64,000 bases of DNA, taken from contig NZ_CP008953.1 of NCBI RefSeq assembly GCF_000732925.1, forward strand, positions 5,394,001 through 5,458,000, read 5' to 3'. This DNA is from Amycolatopsis japonica. Its GTDB lineage: Bacteria > Actinomycetota > Actinomycetes > Mycobacteriales > Pseudonocardiaceae. The translations under genes and the position numbers were made by a program. The notes below the pieces were generated by a model, which worked only from the letters and a program-made list of their open reading frames with translations, did not search any database and was not told the DNA's origin. Shown here one piece after another: positions 60,407 to 64,000 of the stretch. The first letter of the stretch is position 1; each line of letters starts with the position of its first letter.

Positions 60407-61682
60407 TTTCTTCGGGTATTATGAAGGGGTGTCCGAGACCTTCTTCCCCGAGTTGCCGCAGGAGCTGTGGCGTGCCGGCAAGCTGGAGCTTGCCCATGGT
60501 GTGCAGCACGCTTTGCAGGTGATCCGGATCGCGACCGCCTGTCTGGGGCGGTTTCTGGCGGAGATCGAGTCTCGTGGCGTCAAAGACTTGTACGGGCATG
60601 GCAGCACGGCCAGCTGGCTCGCCGAGATCGCGGGGTTGTCACGGGGTGAGGCCGGTGCGATCGTGAAGCGCGCGATCGCCTTGAACCCCACCCGCGCGTT
60701 GGACGGCACCGAAGTCCCGCCGGTCGCGCCCGCGACCGCCGCGGTCGCCGCTCAGGGACTGGTCGGGGACGAACGGATCGATCAGATCCTGGAGATCCTG
60801 AAAAACCTCCCCACCGACATTTCGGCCGAGGAGCGGGCCGGTGCGGAGCAGATCCTCGCCAACCTCGCCCCGAACGCCGGACCCCGCCAACTCGCCAAGG
60901 CCGAAGCGAACCTGCAGGGCTTGCTCAACCCCAACGGCAACGAACCCAAAGACCCCGAACCCAAAGAACCACGCCGCGAGATCACCCTGGAACGCCGCAA
61001 AGACGGCTTCTGGAAACTCACCGGCCTCCTCGACGACGAGACCGGCGCACGCACGGCCGTCGCCCTGGAAGCACACGCCCAGCCGCGGCCGGTGGATGAG
61101 TTCGGGCAGGCGGATCTGCGGATGAAGTGCGAGCGCATGGGAGATGCCTGGGCCGAGCTGCTCGATCTGGCCATCGCGTGCCCGGACCAACCGGGGACCA
61201 GTGGTTACCGCACCTTGGTGCATGTCACCATCGGACTCGAGGAACTGAAGTCCGGACTCGGCACCGCGTGTCTCGACTTCGTGGGGACGATGACGGCACG
61301 GGAAGCCCGGCTCGCCGCCTGCGACTGCCTGATGCTGCCGGTGGTCATGGGTTCCTCGGGTGAACCACTGGATATGGGGCGGCTGAGACGGTTCGTCACC
61401 CCAGGGCAGCGACGGGCGTTGAACATTCGAGACGGTGGCTGTGCGTTCCCCGGGTGTCATCGGAAACCCAAGAATTGCCACGCCCATCACATTCATCACT
61501 GGGCAGACGGCGGGCCCACCGATCTCCGGAATCTGGTCCTATTGTGCGGTTTCCACCATCGCCTGATCCACCACGGTGACTGGGAAGTACGCATGGCGGC
61601 CGACGGCCTACCGGAGTTCATCCCACCCCAATACCGAGATCCGCTCCGAAAACCCCGGCGTAACACCCTGCATCACGTCTGA
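60399..61682 (+). CDS. DUF222/HNH endonuclease domain protein (13E12 family)
   Basis: The 427-residue product has a DUF222 domain (about 20-320) and a C-terminal HNH nuclease motif (NCHAHHIHHWADGGPTDLRN, then CGFHHRLIHHG). Such genes occur in many copies in Mycobacterium and Amycolatopsis and some are mobile or repeat-borne. The function is unknown; nuclease activity is likely from the motif. The GTG at 60399 is used, but a GTG at 60429 next to GAAGGG is an alternative. The bases before it are A/T-richer than the surroundings and contain an SOS box, pointing to recent arrival or special control. Confidence 0.85.
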   Translation: MFDFFGYYEGVSETFFPELPQELWRAGKLELAHGVQHALQVIRIATACLGRFLAEIESRGVKDLYGHGSTASWLAEIAGLSRGEAGAIVKRAIALNPTRALDGTEVPPVAPATAAVAAQGLVGDERIDQILEILKNLPTDISAEERAGAEQILANLAPNAGPRQLAKAEANLQGLLNPNGNEPKDPEPKEPRREITLERRKDGFWKLTGLLDDETGARTAVALEAHAQPRPVDEFGQADLRMKCERMGDAWAELLDLAIACPDQPGTSGYRTLVHVTIGLEELKSGLGTACLDFVGTMTAREARLAACDCLMLPVVMGSSGEPLDMGRLRRFVTPGQRRALNIRDGGCAFPGCHRKPKNCHAHHIHHWADGGPTDLRNLVLLCGFHHRLIHHGDWEVRMAADGLPEFIPPQYRDPLRKPRRNTLHHV

Positions 61683-61792
61683 ACCCCGAGGAGCCCGTCG
61701 GCCACGCCGTCGACGGGCCTCTCGTCATGCCCAGCGCCGGTGACCGAAGCACGCCCTAACGGACGACCACCGTGACCGGTCCTATCACGCAC

Positions 61793-61839
61793 GACTGTGT
61801 GGATTTCGGGTCATCCAACGCCCCAAAATCCACACAGTC
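61793..61839. repeat. GACTGTGTGGATTT hairpin between convergent genes
   Basis: GACTGTGTGGATTT (61793-61806) and AAATCCACACAGTC (61826-61839) pair perfectly. Outside this, GTGACCGGTCC (61772-61782) and GGACCGATCAC (61850-61860) pair with one mismatch, giving an interrupted stem of about 90 bases. It probably stops the DUF222 and rarA transcripts from both sides. The rest of 61683-61926 shows no gene. Confidence 0.85.
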
Positions 61840-61926
61840 CGTCGTCACCGGACCGATCACAACCGCTCCCAGCGCATACCCTGGCTCACGGCGCTCCTCA
61901 CCGCCGACAACCCCGCCGAACGCGGG

Positions 61927-63318
61927 CTAACGCTCCCCCCGAATGGTCCGCCGCAGCTTCGGCACCCGCTCGTGCAACGTCCGCTCCGCCCCGCGCTGCG
62001 TCGGCTCGTAGTAGTCCCGCCCCACCAGCTCGTCCGGCGGATACTGTTGCGCCAGAACACCTTCCGGCACGTTGTGCGGATACCGGTAGCCCTTCGCGTT
62101 GCCGAGTTTCTCCGCGCCCGCGTAATGCCCGTCGCGCAGATGCGGCGGCACCGTCCCGATGCGCCCGGACCGGACATCGCTCAGCGCGGCGTCGATGCCG
62201 GTGATGACGGCGTTCGACTTCGGCGCCGTCGCCAGGTGCACGGTCGCCTGCGCCAGCGCGAGACGGCCTTCCGGCATACCGATGAACTGCACGGCGTGCG
62301 CAGCCGCGACGGCCGATTGCAGTGCCGTCGGGTCGGCCATGCCGATGTCCTCGCTCGCGTGCACGACCAGGCGCCGGGCCAGGAACCGCGGGTCCTCCCC
62401 CGCCTCGATCATCCGCGCCAGATAGTGCAACGCGGCGTCCACGTCCGACCCTCGGATCGATTTGATGAACGCGCTGATGACGTCGTAGTGCTGGTCGCCG
62501 TCGCGGTCGTAACGCACCGCCGCCTTGTCCACTGTGGACTCGACGATGGCGAGATCGATCGTCTTGGCCTCGGTCGCGCTCGCCGCGTCGGCGGCCGCTT
62601 CGAGCGCGGTGAGCGCGCGCCGCGCGTCGCCGGAGGCCAGCCGCACCAGATGGTCTCGCGAGTCCTCGGTCAGGGTGAGTTCGCCGCCGAGACCGCGTTC
62701 GTCGGCCAGCGCGCGCTCGATCAGCGCGACGATGTCGGCGTCGGTCAGTGGCCGCAGCTGCAGCACCAAAGACCGCGACAGCAGCGGCGAGACCACCGAG
62801 AACGACGGGTTCTCCGTGGTGGCGGCCACCAGCAGCACCGTCCGGTCCTCCACCGCGCCGAGCAGGGCGTCCTGCTGGGTCTTGGAGAACCGGTGGACCT
62901 CGTCGATGAACAGCACCGTGTTCTCGGCGTTGTAGTTCCGGCGGCGGCGCGCTTCTTCGATGACCCCGCGCACCTCCTTCACCCCGGCCGACAGCGCAGA
63001 CATCGCCACGAACCGGCGGCCGGTCGCCGCGGAGACGAGATTCGCCAGGGTGGTCTTGCCGGTACCCGGCGGGCCGTAGAGCAGCACGGAAGCGGGGGCC
63101 GCGCCTTCGACGAGCCGCCGCAGCGGCGCACCCTCACGCAGCAGATGCTGCTGGCCGACGACCTCGTCGAGCGACCGCGGCCGCATCCGCACCGCCAGCG
63201 GCGAGCCCGCCGGAACGGCGACCTCCCTCGGCTCGGCCGGCTCCGGCGGCGGACCGAGGTCGGGGTTCACGGTGAAGAGTTCGTCCTGTGCCACGGTGTC
63301 GACGGTAGCCGTACCCAC
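61927..63318 (-). CDS. rarA: Replication-associated recombination protein A (RarA/MgsA)
   Basis: This AAA+ ATPase related to clamp loaders acts at stalled replication forks. The 463-residue product has Walker A GPPGTGKTT, Walker B LFIDEVHRF, the sensor motif TTENPSFSV, and a C-terminal tetramerisation region (GMPEGRLALAQATVHLA, NVPEGVLAQQYPPDEL). The GTG at 63318 is listed; a GTG nine codons in (VAQDELFTVNPD) is as likely, since no ribosome site favours either. In mycobacteria rarA lies a few genes from alaS; here about 21 kb lie between. Confidence 0.95.
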   Translation of the reverse strand: MGTATVDTVAQDELFTVNPDLGPPPEPAEPREVAVPAGSPLAVRMRPRSLDEVVGQQHLLREGAPLRRLVEGAAPASVLLYGPPGTGKTTLANLVSAATGRRFVAMSALSAGVKEVRGVIEEARRRRNYNAENTVLFIDEVHRFSKTQQDALLGAVEDRTVLLVAATTENPSFSVVSPLLSRSLVLQLRPLTDADIVALIERALADERGLGGELTLTEDSRDHLVRLASGDARRALTALEAAADAASATEAKTIDLAIVESTVDKAAVRYDRDGDQHYDVISAFIKSIRGSDVDAALHYLARMIEAGEDPRFLARRLVVHASEDIGMADPTALQSAVAAAHAVQFIGMPEGRLALAQATVHLATAPKSNAVITGIDAALSDVRSGRIGTVPPHLRDGHYAGAEKLGNAKGYRYPHNVPEGVLAQQYPPDELVGRDYYEPTQRGAERTLHERVPKLRRTIRGER

Positions 63319-63337
63319 CGACGGTTCCGGCCACAGG

Positions 63338-64000
63338 TCAGCGCAGCCGCTCCCGGAACGCCTGCCACATGATCACGGCCGCGTACGGCACGAACTCACG
63401 CCCCCGCCGCCACACCCACGGGATGCCCTTGAGCACCAGCCAGCCGACGTGCCCGGCGGTACTCGGCTCCACGCCTCCCGAGCAGGTCAGGCTCACCGGC
63501 CGCGGCACCGCGAACCCGGCCTCGGCGAGCCGTTCGGTGAACCCGGTCGCCAGCATCCGGTGCCCGAGTTCCGACGGGTGCAGCCGGTCGACGCTCCACG
63601 CGGTGAGGTCGTAGGCGCCGGGCAGCAGTTCGAGGTCGAGACACGGCACGCCCTCGCGCTCGACGACCCCGTCGATGGCGGCGTTCAGCTCGGCCACCCG
63701 CTCGCTCAACGCGCGCCGCAGCGACCGTGGGAGGCGGAACACCTTCCCGTGGTCGTGGTAGCGCACCGGGATCACGACGGTGCCGACGGCGGCCAGCGAA
63801 CGGATCACCTCGGTGAGGTCCGCGGCGATCTTCTCGGCGCTGAAATCGGGACGCAGCGTGTCGTTCATGCCCGCCACCACCAGCGCGACGTCCGGCCGAT
63901 GCGCGACGGCCTCCGGAAGCTGCTCGGTCAGCACGCAGCCCATGCGCGCCCCGGTGAACGACGGGTTCAGGTAGCCGTCCGGCTCGACGCCGAGCGCGTC
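63338..64000 (-). CDS. SGNH/GDSL hydrolase, N-terminus beyond the window
   Basis: The frame is open to the right edge and continues off it; 220 codons of the C-terminal part are present. VVAGMNDTLRPDF is the GxND block III and SVDRLHPSELGHRM is the DxxH block V, with the catalytic Asp and His; the GDS serine block lies outside or at the edge. The family covers lipases, esterases and deacetylases; this kind is common as 'SGNH/GDSL hydrolase family' in actinobacteria. It is 19 bases upstream of rarA on the same strand. Confidence 0.88.
   Translation of the reverse strand, partial: DALGVEPDGYLNPSFTGARMGCVLTEQLPEAVAHRPDVALVVAGMNDTLRPDFSAEKIAADLTEVIRSLAAVGTVVIPVRYHDHGKVFRLPRSLRRALSERVAELNAAIDGVVEREGVPCLDLELLPGAYDLTAWSVDRLHPSELGHRMLATGFTERLAEAGFAVPRPVSLTCSGGVEPSTAGHVGWLVLKGIPWVWRRGREFVPYAAVIMWQAFRERLR

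Noticed and set aside
60399..61682. Restriction-modification or homing-endonuclease system
   Set aside because: There is an HNH motif but no methyltransferase, no intron or intein boundaries, and the DUF222 architecture points to the 13E12 family.

Overview
The window is G+C-rich actinobacterial chromosome, most likely from Amycolatopsis or a close relative in the Pseudonocardiaceae. The clues are BldD with a perfect c-di-GMP signature, actinobacterial integration host factor, a mycothiol-type (MDMPI) protein, DasR-type GlcNAc control, frequent GTG/TTG starts, and long GAAGGCC-type palindromes between genes. The genus is an inference. No rRNA, tRNA, CRISPR array, prophage or intact insertion sequence was seen.

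Region 1 (1-20899) is core genome, almost all on the minus strand. coaBC, rpoZ, gmk and mihF are followed by a compact pyrimidine operon, read pyrR-pyrB-pyrC-(membrane PH-like gene)-carA-carB-pyrF. It has a PyrR-type RNA hairpin beside the Shine-Dalgarno sequence. bldD diverges from it and carries a BldD box. Next come pepQ-efp-nusB, and then the shikimate operon aroC-aroK-(lipoprotein)-aroB-aroQ-(GNAT/VOC fusion). A type IV prepilin peptidase gene lies just upstream of aroC.

Region 2 (about 21.6-34.3 kb) separates this block from aroE-mltG-ruvX-alaS. It holds an ECF sigma/zinc anti-sigma module with a small membrane protein and a Tat/lipoprotein Rieske protein, a 162-bp MITE-like element that begins inside the Rieske stop codon, and a GlcNAc phosphotransferase locus (EIIA, EIIB / DasR, EIIC, HPr) with a DasR operator. 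It also holds a serine hydrolase, a 2-hydroxyacid dehydrogenase, a NIPSNAP protein, an MDMPI protein, a secreted EEP-fold enzyme, a TetR pair with twin operators and a GrpB-methyltransferase fusion.

Region 3 (34314-40914) returns to core genes: aroE, mltG, ruvX, alaS and two small envelope genes.

Region 4 (about 41-61.9 kb) is a second accessory stretch. It has a NodB-deacetylase/GT2-synthase fusion, a Tat phospholipase C, a tandem VOC protein and a multidomain chitinase with a probable DasR site. It also has a ten-gene operon whose neighbouring frames all overlap: a BMP-type nucleoside ABC importer, a nucleoside phosphorylase, a DszC/SfnB-like flavin monooxygenase, then mtnA-mtnC-mtnB-mtnD. 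This operon is the most interesting system here: it predicts import and recycling of methylthio-nucleosides joined to an organosulfur oxygenase. A Tat purple acid phosphatase and a DUF222/HNH gene with a LexA-type box at its promoter follow. Region 5 (61927-64000) has rarA and a cut-off SGNH hydrolase.

Long hairpins with related arms recur in at least nine intergenic spaces, in convergent, tandem and divergent positions, so termination alone does not explain them all.
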